From assembly GCF_000156375.1 (NCBI RefSeq), contig NZ_DS996359.1, positions 162,111-226,110 of the forward strand: a stretch of 64,000 nt of DNA, written 5' to 3'. This stretch comes from Desulfovibrio piger ATCC 29098 (GTDB taxonomy: Bacteria; Desulfobacterota; Desulfovibrionia; Desulfovibrionales; Desulfovibrionaceae). This document shows, piece by piece, positions 44,394 to 52,565 of this stretch; positions within the stretch are counted from its first letter, which is position 1, and every line of letters starts with the position of its first letter. Position numbers and translations under genes: made by a program. The notes under the pieces were generated by a model. The model worked only from the letters and a program-made list of their open reading frames with translations. It did no database searches and was not told the DNA's origin.

Positions 44394-44426
44394 CTGAAAG
44401 CCGGCATTCAAGGGACCGGCTTTCAG
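44394..44426 (-). terminator. Hairpin downstream of the aldehyde dehydrogenase gene
   Basis: CTGAAAGCCGG (44394-44404) / CCGGCTTTCAG (44416-44426), ~50 nt past the stop. The following minus-strand sequence GCTTTATGG is a poor T-run, so termination may be partial. Confidence 0.55.
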
Positions 44427-44473
44427 GGCTGTTTGATCATGAATAAAAGAGAACTATATCACTAGGTTGTTCC

Positions 44474-46066
44474 CTAGGCATGCTTGTTCTGCAGGCCAGG
44501 CAGCATGCCGTCCCAGGTGTCGACGTGGGCAGTGGTCTCCTCGTTGAACCAGGTGGAAGTGACGTTCTTGCTTTCCGTATAGAAGCGCACGCCGTCCGTC
44601 CCCATCACATGCAGGTCGCCGAAGAAGCTCTGCTTGTGGCCGGTGAAGCCGAAGGAGCAGACCGGCACCGGGATGCCCACGTTGATGCCCACCATACCGC
44701 CGTGCGTCTGCTTGGCGAATTCCCGCGCGTACCGGCCGCTGGAGGTATAGATGACGGAACCGTTGGCGAAGGGGTTGGCGTTCATGACTTCCAGGCCTTC
44801 CTCGAAGCTCTTGACGCGCTTGACGCACAGGACGGGGCCGAAGATCTCCCGTGTCCCGACTTCCATGTCGGGGGTCACATGGTCGAGGATGGTAGGCCCG
44901 ACGAAGAAGCCCTTCTCATAGCCGGGCACGGAGATGTCGCGGCCGTCGAGGACCAGCGAGGCCCCTTCCGACAGGCCCTTCTCGATCCAGTCGATGACGC
45001 TTTTCCGGTGCCTGGCCGTGACCAGGGGGCCCAGCTTGGAGGTCTTTTCCCAGGCGGGGCCGAGGGTCAGTTCCTGGGCCTTGCTGGCCAGGAGCTGCAC
45101 GAAGGTGTCGGCGATGCGTTCTTCCACCACGATGACCGGGAGCGCCATGCAGCGTTCACCGGCGCACCCGCAGAAGGCGTTGATGATGCCGGCGGCGCTG
45201 CGGTTCATCTGGCAGTCGGCTATGACCAGGGCATGGTTCTTGGCTTCGCCCAGGGCCTGCACACGCTTGCCGGCCTTGGCGGCCTCCGCGTACACCTGGC
45301 GGCCGATGGTGCTCGAGCCGACGAAGCTGACGCCCACGATGTCGGGATGGTTGATGAGGTGGCTGACATCGGAGGCATTGCAGGTGACGACATTGAGCAC
45401 GCCGTCGGGCAGGCCGGCCTCCTGCCACAGTTCCGTCATGCGGAGGGCCGACTGCGGGGCGGAGCTGGCCGCTTTGAGCACGAAGGTGTTGCCCGCCGCG
45501 ACGCACAGGGGGATCATCCAGCCGTGCGGGATCATGGTGGGGAAGTTCCAGGGCACGAGGCCCAGGAAGACCCCCATAGGTTCCCGGTAGAGGATGGTGT
45601 CGTAGCCGGACGAAACGTTCATGAGGCTTTCGCCCTTCATGAGCTGCGGCATGCCGCAGGCGAATTCGATGACTTCCCTGGCCTTCAGCACATCGCCCAT
45701 GGATTCGTTCCAGGTCTTGCCCTCTTCGATGCAAAGCAGGCGCACCAGTTCGTCCAGGTGCTCGTCGATGAGCTGCTTCATCTTGAACAGCACCTGCACC
45801 CGCTTGTAGACGGGGGTGTCCGCCCACTTCCTGTAGGCCTTCTTGGCCGCGGCCACGGCGCTGTCGAGTTCCTCGATGCTGGAGGCCGGGACCTGGGCGA
45901 TGATCTCACCCGTGGAGGGGTTGTAGGCATCGCGGTACAGGCTGGTGGTGGAGGGCACCCATCTGCCGTCGATGAAATTGTGGAGACGGCGGAGTTCACC
46001 CAGGCCCTTGGGGTCCGCGCCCTGCTGGAGAACGGAGTAGAATCTGTTTTCGGCGTTTTGGGACAT
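44474..46066 (-). CDS. CoA-acylating aldehyde dehydrogenase, MmsA (methylmalonate-semialdehyde dehydrogenase) family
   Basis: 530 residues, ~30 longer than typical MmsA at the N-terminus. GGAGAG lies six bases before the ATG. The catalytic Cys is in GCAGERCMALP (about residue 317), VPWNFPTMIPHGWM and the family-specific end GFTGHKQSFFGDLHVMGTDG...FYTESKNVTSTWF are present. MmsA enzymes oxidise (methyl)malonate semialdehyde, and also short aldehydes, to acyl-CoA with NAD+. Directly downstream of the glycyl radical enzyme, it probably takes that enzyme's aldehyde product to an acyl-CoA. It has its own promoter-like region at 46104-46140. Confidence 0.92.
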   Translation of the reverse strand: MSQNAENRFYSVLQQGADPKGLGELRRLHNFIDGRWVPSTTSLYRDAYNPSTGEIIAQVPASSIEELDSAVAAAKKAYRKWADTPVYKRVQVLFKMKQLIDEHLDELVRLLCIEEGKTWNESMGDVLKAREVIEFACGMPQLMKGESLMNVSSGYDTILYREPMGVFLGLVPWNFPTMIPHGWMIPLCVAAGNTFVLKAASSAPQSALRMTELWQEAGLPDGVLNVVTCNASDVSHLINHPDIVGVSFVGSSTIGRQVYAEAAKAGKRVQALGEAKNHALVIADCQMNRSAAGIINAFCGCAGERCMALPVIVVEERIADTFVQLLASKAQELTLGPAWEKTSKLGPLVTARHRKSVIDWIEKGLSEGASLVLDGRDISVPGYEKGFFVGPTILDHVTPDMEVGTREIFGPVLCVKRVKSFEEGLEVMNANPFANGSVIYTSSGRYAREFAKQTHGGMVGINVGIPVPVCSFGFTGHKQSFFGDLHVMGTDGVRFYTESKNVTSTWFNEETTAHVDTWDGMLPGLQNKHA

Positions 46067-46103
46067 GATCGTCTCTCCGTGGGTTCGGTGTGGAAGGATA
46101 GGG

Positions 46104-46140
46104 ATTATATCATAATAACATATTATTATAATATATATCT
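46104..46140 (-). promoter_or_regulatory. AT-rich promoter/operator before the aldehyde dehydrogenase gene
   Basis: A perfect TATAAT on the minus strand (46109-46104) without a good -35. The adjoining stretch TATCATAATAACATATTA (46108-46125) resembles the site at 44306, and TATTATAATAT (46124-46134) matches the core at 51849. A GC hairpin (TCCCGGCCC/GGGCCGGGA, 46155-46176) just past the preceding stop may protect the upstream message. Confidence 0.55.
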
Positions 46141-46179
46141 TGAAGTGGTCGGGATCCCGGCCCTCACGGGCCGGGACTG

Positions 46180-48681
46180 TCAGATGCTCTCCTGTTCCGT
46201 CCGGGCGATGATGTCATCCTGCATGTCGGACGAAAGATCCACGAAGTAGGCGCTGTAACCGGCTACGCGGACGATGAGGTTCTTGTACTTTTCGGGTTCG
46301 GCCTTGGCATGCAGCAGGGTCTCGCGGTTGATGACGTTGAACTGCACGTGCCAGAGCTTGAGGTCCACGAAGGTCCTGAAAAGGGAGACCAGACGCTGCG
46401 TGCCCGCATCGCCCTCCACCACCTTGGGGGTGAACTTCATGTTGAGCATGCGTGCCGCCCGGCGGCAGGCCCCCATGTTCTTGCTGGCGGCGTTGGAGAG
46501 GAAGACCCCCGTGGGCCCCTGATGGTCCGCGCCCGGCGAAGGGGAGGTCCCGTCGGAGAGGGGCGTCCAGGCCAGGCGCCCGTTGGCCGAGGCCGCCACC
46601 ACACGCCCGAAGGGCACATGGGCCGTCACAGGCACATAGCGGACGTCGACAGGCATCTCCAGGGCCGGGGAATGGGCCTCGCAATAGTCCAGGGCGGCCT
46701 TTTCCATGGCCTTGCCGATGGCGTCCGCGTAGGCGTCGTTGTTGCCGTAGCAGGGGGAGTTCTGCAGGAGCATCCGGGTGGATTCGCACCCCTGGAAGTT
46801 GTTCTTCAATGCTTCCAGCAGTTCGCCCATGCTGATGGTGCGGTCCTCGTAGACCCGCTTCTTCACGGCGGACAGGGAGTCGATGACCGTGCCGAAGCCG
46901 ATGAAGTCCACGAAGCCCAGTTCGAGCCCGCCGGGGATGTGTTCGGTATGCAGGTCCATGCCGTTTTGCATGCACAGCCGGTGCAGGGCGGAGCCCATGG
47001 GCTGGGCGAAGCAGCGGGGACGCAGCTTGTTGATGACATACTGGGCGGCAAAGGCCGTGCGCAGGCTGAAGCGCAGCTGTTCCAGGAAGGCTTCGAAGAA
47101 CTGCGGCCAGGTCTGCATGGCGAAGGGATCACCGGTATCGGGGCCGATGCGCTGTTCGCCGGTCTTGAGCATCCTGCCGCGGAAAAAGACCATCTCCAGG
47201 CAGGCTGCCAGGTTGATGCGGCCACAGCTGGACGTGAGGGTGTCCCTGTTGGGCATCCTGACTTCGGTGCAGCCTGATGCCGCGTAATCGAGGGCTTCGT
47301 CCATGCGCGCGCCCTTGGCGATGAGCAGGGGGACGATCTCCTCGTCATTGAGGAGCTTGGGGTGCCCCGTGCCGTATTTCACTGTGGTGGCCACATCCCA
47401 GAGGAAGCTTTCCGGGCTCCTGCTGTGCAGTCGGGCCGCCAGATCGGGATAATGCAGGGGGAATTCCCGCTTGGATCGCAGGATGAGGTGGCTCAGGTCA
47501 TTGGTGGCGTCCTCGCCGTCCACGGTCTGGCCGCCGATGGTCACGGCTTCCCAGTGGGCGTAGCCCTGGGTGAAGGCGTTCCCCTGGGGCATGATGTACA
47601 TCTCCACGAACTGGGCCATGCCCGCCCACAGGCATTCCAGCAGTTCCACGGCCCTGTCGGGCGTGATGGCGCCCCGGTCGAGGTCGGCCTTGTACAGGGG
47701 CCAGAGATACTGGTCCATGCGCCCGTTGGAGATGGTCGTGCCCGTGCGCTGCTCAAGACGGGAGAAGAGCTGGACGAACCACTGGCACTGGACCGCTTCG
47801 TGGAAGGTACGGGCGGGATAGGCGGGAACGCGCCGGCATGTTTCCGCGATGAGGGCCAGCTCCTGCTTGCGCTGGGGATCCGTTGCTTCGGCGGCCACCT
47901 TTTCGGCCAGGTCGGCATGGCGGGCGGCCCAGAGCATGATGGCGTCACAGACGATGGTGATGGCTTCGTAGAACGGACGCAGCTCGTTGGTGTGCCGGGG
48001 GTTGTCGGGATCCAGAGCGGCCAGTTTGTCTTCCGCTTCCTTGCGGATGTCCACGAAACCGCGCCGGATGGCACAGCCGTAGTCATGCACCCATTGCAGG
48101 GACGAGCGGAACGAGGAGGACTCGTTGACGATATAGCGGGGGGCGATGCCCGTCTCGTCAGTGAACAGGACGTCATGGACCTCCTTGGGAAGGGCCTTGT
48201 TGAACTGTTCGTGGTAGGTCTTCCCCGACCAGTAGGGGGCGATCTCCTTGATGGCGATCTCCAGATCCCGGGGAGGGATCCCCGCCTGGGAGGTCTCGCG
48301 GGAGGCAAGGTCCCCCAGGGCGGAGGCGTAAAAGTCCCCTTCGATCTCGGGATACATGATGCTGTAGCGCGGCGACCTGCCGATGCGGCCGGCCAGGAGC
48401 TGATGGCCGTCGATGTGGACCTCGATATGCTCCGCCACATGGTACAGGGCCTTGGCCCAGCGCCAGACCAGGGGCTTGCCTTCCGTCAGCTTCATGGACT
48501 GGGTGAAGTAGAGGGCCCGCTGACTGTCGAGCATGGGCACGGCATCGGCGAAGGAATCGAGGATGGCCGCGATGCGCGGATGCTGCTGGTGGAAGCGCGC
48601 ACGACTTTCGGGATCGAGCACGGCCTGTTCATGCGGAGAAAGGATCTCCTGGCCGCAACAGCTGTAATGACCCGTAGACAT
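46180..48681 (-). CDS. Glycyl radical enzyme, isethionate sulfite-lyase-like
   Basis: 833 residues of the PFL/glycerol-dehydratase-like family. The radical loop is RVAGYSAYF (Gly808) and the thiyl site is GCTE (Cys471, Glu473). The pocket residues I recall from isethionate sulfo-lyase IslA of Bilophila (Arg189, Gln193, Trp374, Cys468, Glu470, Arg678, radical Gly805) map to Arg192, Gln196, Trp377, Cys471, Glu473, Arg681 and Gly808, all at +3. That enzyme splits isethionate into acetaldehyde and sulfite; a related C-S or C-O lyase remains possible. It starts nine bases after tctA ends, with the dehydrogenase next. No activating enzyme gene is adjacent. AGGAGAACATC precedes the ATG. Confidence 0.9.
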   Translation of the reverse strand: MSTGHYSCCGQEILSPHEQAVLDPESRARFHQQHPRIAAILDSFADAVPMLDSQRALYFTQSMKLTEGKPLVWRWAKALYHVAEHIEVHIDGHQLLAGRIGRSPRYSIMYPEIEGDFYASALGDLASRETSQAGIPPRDLEIAIKEIAPYWSGKTYHEQFNKALPKEVHDVLFTDETGIAPRYIVNESSSFRSSLQWVHDYGCAIRRGFVDIRKEAEDKLAALDPDNPRHTNELRPFYEAITIVCDAIMLWAARHADLAEKVAAEATDPQRKQELALIAETCRRVPAYPARTFHEAVQCQWFVQLFSRLEQRTGTTISNGRMDQYLWPLYKADLDRGAITPDRAVELLECLWAGMAQFVEMYIMPQGNAFTQGYAHWEAVTIGGQTVDGEDATNDLSHLILRSKREFPLHYPDLAARLHSRSPESFLWDVATTVKYGTGHPKLLNDEEIVPLLIAKGARMDEALDYAASGCTEVRMPNRDTLTSSCGRINLAACLEMVFFRGRMLKTGEQRIGPDTGDPFAMQTWPQFFEAFLEQLRFSLRTAFAAQYVINKLRPRCFAQPMGSALHRLCMQNGMDLHTEHIPGGLELGFVDFIGFGTVIDSLSAVKKRVYEDRTISMGELLEALKNNFQGCESTRMLLQNSPCYGNNDAYADAIGKAMEKAALDYCEAHSPALEMPVDVRYVPVTAHVPFGRVVAASANGRLAWTPLSDGTSPSPGADHQGPTGVFLSNAASKNMGACRRAARMLNMKFTPKVVEGDAGTQRLVSLFRTFVDLKLWHVQFNVINRETLLHAKAEPEKYKNLIVRVAGYSAYFVDLSSDMQDDIIARTEQESI

Positions 48682-48690
48682 GATGTTCTC

Positions 48691-50196
48691 CTATTGCGGA
48701 AGGTCCGCGTTCCGGCGCTGGACGACTTCACGGATGCCGCGCCAGATGGTGAGCAGGATGGCGATGATGCCGGAGATCATGAAGAACGCGGCAAACGGAC
48801 GGGAGAAGAAGATGGTCCAGTCATAGGTGGAAAGCTGCATGGACTTGGCCAGAGCCGATTCTCCCAGCGAGCCCAGGATGCTGCCCAGCACGATGCTCGC
48901 GGGCGAGTAGCCGCGGCGGCGCAGGAAAAAGCCCGCGATGCCGGCAGCCAGCATAATGACCACGTCGAAGGTGGAGTTGCGCAGGGCATAGGCACCGATG
49001 GTGGCCAGCACGAACACGATGGGCATGAGATAGTTGTTGGGGATGCGCAGCAGGTTGACCACGATGCGCATGGTCACATAGCCCAGGAAAAGGATGCAGC
49101 AGTTGGCCAGGAGCATGGACGTGAAGACCGACCAGACCATGCCTTCCTGTTCGACCATGATCAGCGGTCCGGGCTCAAGGCCGTGCAGCATGAACACGCT
49201 GAGCATCAGGGCCGTGGTGGAGCCGCCAGGCAGGCCCAGGGCCAGCATGGGGATCATGGCACCGCCGGTGGCCGCGTTGTTGCCGGTCTCGGAGGCCACC
49301 ACACCGCTGATCTCGCCCTTGCCGAAATTCTCGGGGTTCTTGGACCAGCGGCGCGCTTCGCTGTAGCTCAGGAAGGCCGCCAGCGTCGCGCCCAGGCCGG
49401 GCAGCAGGCCGCAGAAGAAGCCCACGAACGAGGAGCGCAACACGTTGAAGCGCTGCTTCCAGAACAGGGAAAGGCTGGGGAACTCGATCTGCACCTTGGG
49501 GACTTCAGGCTTGAAGCTGATGGACTTGCCCGCGCTGGAAAGGACCTCGGTGATGGAGAAGAAGCCCAGCAGCAGCGGGATGAAGCTGATGCCGGAGGAA
49601 AGGCCCACGACACCGAAGGTATAGCGGGAGATGCCGCCCACGGGGTCCTGGCCCACGGTGGAGAGCAGCAGGCCGATGAACAGGGAGATCCATCCCTTGA
49701 GCGTGCTGGAGGCCCCCACGGTGGCGGCCACGGCACAACCGCAGAAGATGACGGCGAACATTTCCGGCGGTCCGAAAGAGCGGATGGCCCAGCGGGCGAT
49801 GGCGTCCGTGCCGAGCATCATCCCCACACTGGAGAGGATGCCGCCGATGGCGGAACAGCTGACCGCCGTACCGATGGCCAGGCCGGCCTTGCCCTTCTTG
49901 GTCAGGGGGTAGCCGTCAAAGGCCGTGGGGGCGTTCTCCGGCGCACCGGGGATGTTGAAAAGGATGGCCATGACGGCGCCGCCGAACGTACCCGAGCAGT
50001 ACATGACGCCGTAGATCATCAGGGCCTGTGCCGTATCAAGATAGGCGGTGAAGGGCAGGATGATGGCACCAAGAGTGACGACGCTGATGCCCGGAACGGC
50101 ACCGAAGAAGAGACCGCCAAAAAGTGCCGTAAAAAAATACATTATATTTATGGGGTTGGAGAATATCCACTGTATCCCCTGGATGATGAGATCCAT
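48691..50196 (-). CDS. Tripartite tricarboxylate transporter, large membrane subunit TctA
   Basis: 501 residues, about 11-12 membrane helices. Family landmarks are the N-terminal NIMYFFTALFGGLFFGAVPGI, PGAPENAPTAFDGYPLTKKGKA, GLLPGLGATLAAFLSY and GNNAATGGAMIPMLALGLPG. It forms the channel of a secondary, periplasmic-protein-dependent importer for organic anions. It is the third gene of tctC-tctB-tctA-GRE. AAGGAGCTCAGT precedes the ATG. Confidence 0.94.
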   Translation of the reverse strand: MDLIIQGIQWIFSNPINIMYFFTALFGGLFFGAVPGISVVTLGAIILPFTAYLDTAQALMIYGVMYCSGTFGGAVMAILFNIPGAPENAPTAFDGYPLTKKGKAGLAIGTAVSCSAIGGILSSVGMMLGTDAIARWAIRSFGPPEMFAVIFCGCAVAATVGASSTLKGWISLFIGLLLSTVGQDPVGGISRYTFGVVGLSSGISFIPLLLGFFSITEVLSSAGKSISFKPEVPKVQIEFPSLSLFWKQRFNVLRSSFVGFFCGLLPGLGATLAAFLSYSEARRWSKNPENFGKGEISGVVASETGNNAATGGAMIPMLALGLPGGSTTALMLSVFMLHGLEPGPLIMVEQEGMVWSVFTSMLLANCCILFLGYVTMRIVVNLLRIPNNYLMPIVFVLATIGAYALRNSTFDVVIMLAAGIAGFFLRRRGYSPASIVLGSILGSLGESALAKSMQLSTYDWTIFFSRPFAAFFMISGIIAILLTIWRGIREVVQRRNADLPQ

Positions 50197-50207
50197 ACTG
50201 AGCTCCT

Positions 50208-50702
50208 TTAATACAGCAAATTAACTATTTCAGAGTTTATAGTGTAGAATAACGGGATCGTACCCACAGGGAACGGTACGAACAGAAACTTGGTAAAGAC
50301 AACGATGATGACACAGGCGACGGCAAGACATCTTAAAAGGACCTTCAGGAAGGACTTCATATGGATGATATAGGTGTACAGGGGAAGGAAGATGATCGTC
50401 GCAGAATAAAATCCTACATAGGGAAGCAGGATGACATAAAAAATGGGGAGTATGAAAACGCGAGCAAGAGTCTGAAGGTTGGTTCCGCCCTCTTCTATGG
50501 AGATGTCACCGTAAAAGAGCGTATGGACGAATATGATGACCGTGCAAAGGATCAGACCAAGGGACAGGAAGGCAGGCCAGAGGTTGGCGCCGTAGCGGTA
50601 CAGGGCGATCTCGTCGTCAAAGGTGAACGTCAGTAAGAACGCTGCTATGCCGACAGCAAGGAGCACTGAAAATTCTATGACAGAATCCCTATTGATATGC
50701 AT
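50208..50702 (-). CDS. Tripartite tricarboxylate transporter, small membrane subunit TctB
   Basis: 164 residues from ATG 50702 (MHINRDSVIEF) with GAGGAG six bases upstream. Four hydrophobic helices (EFSVLLAVGIAAFLLTF; WPAFLSLGLILCTVIIFVHTL; IFYVILLPYVGFYSATIIFLPLY; LAVACVIIVVFTKFLFV) match TctB. Lower GC and more AT-rich codons than its neighbours, as usual for such membrane proteins. It sits between tctC and tctA with 11-58 bp gaps. Confidence 0.88.
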   Translation of the reverse strand: MHINRDSVIEFSVLLAVGIAAFLLTFTFDDEIALYRYGANLWPAFLSLGLILCTVIIFVHTLFYGDISIEEGGTNLQTLARVFILPIFYVILLPYVGFYSATIIFLPLYTYIIHMKSFLKVLLRCLAVACVIIVVFTKFLFVPFPVGTIPLFYTINSEIVNLLY

Positions 50703-50760
50703 GGTATCCTCCTCGATGGCGCGATGACCCTCGGGTGGCCATCGCGCCATCCACAATCAC

Positions 50761-51753
50761 TTATTCGTAGCCAAGCTCCTTGTACATTCTCTTGTATGTT
50801 TCGATCATGCTGTTGAGCAGCTTGATGCATTCGTCAAAGTCCCTGTACTTCATGTCGGCAGGATACTTGTCGCTGATGTACTTCTGGAATTCGGGGCTTT
50901 CATAGGCCTGCTTGAACACGGCCAGCAGATAGTCCTGCTTGTCCTTGGACATCTTGGGATTCATGTAGAAGCCGCGCACCTTGTACAGGTTGCAGACGCT
51001 GGGATCCAGTTCCTTGATGCAGGGGATGTCCTTGAATTCCGCGGGGCGGGTATCGGAGAAGGAGACGATGGGCTTCATGTCGTTGGACTTGATGTAGGCC
51101 GCCACGTCGCCGGGCTGTTCCAGCAGGGCGTCCACATGGCCGCCCACGAGGGAGCTGTAGCGCTCGCTGGGCTTGTCGAAACTGATCTGGCGGAACTTGA
51201 CGCCCGCGGCCTTTTCCAGCTGGACGGCCTGGACTTCTTCCAGGTTGCCGCGCTGGGCGATGTTGCCCAGGGTGACCTTGCCGGGATTGGCCTTGGCGTA
51301 GGCGACGAAGCTTTCCCAGTCATGGAAGCGGGGATCGTTGGGACGGATGTAGATCTGGCTGTAGACGATCATGCCGATGGCGATGGGCACATAATCCTTG
51401 GTGGGGTCCTGCTTGAGCAGGCCGCTGACCAGGTGGGTCACGCCGTCGTCATTGTATTGCAGGAGGGTATAGCCGTCGGGAGGGGCGATCCAGAAGTCGT
51501 TGAAGCCGAGGGTCGCGTTGCCGCCGGGCTTGTTGACCACGAGGACCGAGACCTTCATGATCTTGCTGACCTGCTGCAGCATGGCCCGGGCCATCTGGTC
51601 AGCCCCGCCACCGGCCCCGAAGGGGACGATGAAGGTCACGGGCCGTCGGGGATAATCCTTGGGTTTTTCTATGGCCTGTACGGAGACAGCACCAAGAAGC
51701 AGTGTGCATAAAAGGGCACAGAGGAAGCGGGGGAGATGAAGACGTTGCAGCAT
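50761..51753 (-). CDS. Tripartite tricarboxylate transporter substrate-binding protein TctC
   Basis: 330 residues; AGGAGG five bases before the ATG. A Sec signal peptide (MLQRLHLPRFLCALLCTLLLGAVSVQA, cut after position ~27) leads to a periplasmic binding protein starting YPRRPVTFIVPFGAGGGADQMAR, the TctC/Bug signature. The usual pocket loop appears as NKPGGNATLGF. It captures the substrate and delivers it to TctAB. It is the first gene of the cluster, behind a strong promoter. Related systems carry citrate, other carboxylates or sulfolactate; the context here suggests a sulfonate. Confidence 0.93.
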   Translation of the reverse strand: MLQRLHLPRFLCALLCTLLLGAVSVQAIEKPKDYPRRPVTFIVPFGAGGGADQMARAMLQQVSKIMKVSVLVVNKPGGNATLGFNDFWIAPPDGYTLLQYNDDGVTHLVSGLLKQDPTKDYVPIAIGMIVYSQIYIRPNDPRFHDWESFVAYAKANPGKVTLGNIAQRGNLEEVQAVQLEKAAGVKFRQISFDKPSERYSSLVGGHVDALLEQPGDVAAYIKSNDMKPIVSFSDTRPAEFKDIPCIKELDPSVCNLYKVRGFYMNPKMSKDKQDYLLAVFKQAYESPEFQKYISDKYPADMKYRDFDECIKLLNSMIETYKRMYKELGYE

Positions 51754-51812
51754 GGGGACCTCCTATGGGTTGATGCTCCTGCTATGAGCATTCTTCTTCG
51801 TGACCTTTGTTT

Positions 51813-51871
51813 TTATATAAAATCCGTCAGAAAAAAATGTCAATAAAATATTATAATATTTTATTATTTTT
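51813..51871 (-). promoter_or_regulatory. Promoter and 24-bp palindromic operator of the tctCBA-GRE cluster
   Basis: Minus strand TTGACA (51843-51838), 17 bp, TTATAT (51820-51815), or TATATA at 18 bp. Abutting the -35 is a perfect 24-bp palindrome at 51842-51865 with arms AATAAAATATTA and TAATATTTTATT. Part of it belongs to the 23-bp stretch shared with the gntR promoter. It is the best candidate site for the GntR regulator. Confidence 0.75.
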
Positions 51872-52213
51872 AATATAACATGCTGTTTTTATTATTGAAA
51901 ATGTCATGGCTGCATGGTGATTGACTCAAAAGAGCAAAACGGAGGGAGGAGGCCGGACTTACAGGGGAAGAGCGGGATGGTGTGGCGTCCCGCGGAGGCC
52001 GGAAGAAGGGAAGGAGGGCGGAAACAGCCTGCCGTTCCCCAAGGGCGGCGGGCGCATCGTGGTAGCGTGTTCTCCGGCGGGGAGCGTCAGGAAGGAAGGT
52101 GGGGACGGGACAGGGGGAGCGGGCCCCTTGCGCCGCAGCCGGAGACCGGAAGGCGGGAGCCTTGCGGCATCGGCGGCAGTCCTGCGGGCCCGTCCCCCAG
52201 AGATCGGATGCCG
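51872..52213. other. Intergenic region between the tct promoter and the CGGC gene
   Basis: No gene seen. The left ~40 bp are AT-rich and include ATATAACATG, similar to ATAACAT elements at 44313 and 46115. The rest is GC-rich and purine-rich without a clear terminator for the CGGC gene. Confidence 0.5.
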
Positions 52214-52546
52214 TTAATGCGTGTGGTCCAGCACGGGCACGCTGTCGCCCAGTTTTTTGCGGATGGCGGCGAGCATGGTCTCGTGGTGCGGGCAGGGGAA
52301 GCTGATGGGGTTGCCCTTGCAGATACAGGAGGCCAGGGCCACGGCTTCGGCGCCGCGATCCACCAGCATCTTGGCGCGGGCCACGGCCCGCTTGCCGGGA
52401 CAGCCGCCGCAGGAGACGAAGCCGATGACCTCGCAGGGGCCCAGTTCTTCGAATGCGCCCTTGCCCTGGGCGGCAAAGGAAAAGTCCGTGGTGCCGGGGC
52501 AGATGTCCTCGGTCTGCATGCAGCGGATGATGCCGATCTTCTTCAT
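52214..52546 (-). CDS. CGGC-domain small cysteine-rich protein
   Basis: 110 residues from ATG 52546 with AAGGAGG upstream. SCGGCPGKR (about residues 45-53) is the name-giving motif; further Cys occur in IRCMQTEDICPG, ASCICKGNP and PCPHHE, nine in all. These could bind metal or an Fe-S cluster. CGGC proteins are common in anaerobes and have no established function. It starts 19 bp after the ATP-grasp gene, so the two form an operon. Confidence 0.87.
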   Translation of the reverse strand: MKKIGIIRCMQTEDICPGTTDFSFAAQGKGAFEELGPCEVIGFVSCGGCPGKRAVARAKMLVDRGAEAVALASCICKGNPISFPCPHHETMLAAIRKKLGDSVPVLDHTH

Positions 52547-52565
52547 GGGAGCCTCCTTGGTTTGC

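Noticed and set aside
46180..48681. Pyruvate formate-lyase or choline TMA-lyase as the identity of the radical enzyme
   Set aside because: Pyruvate formate-lyase has a double Cys at the active site, whereas this one has GCTE; choline lyase has GCVE-type sequence and a microcompartment context that is missing.
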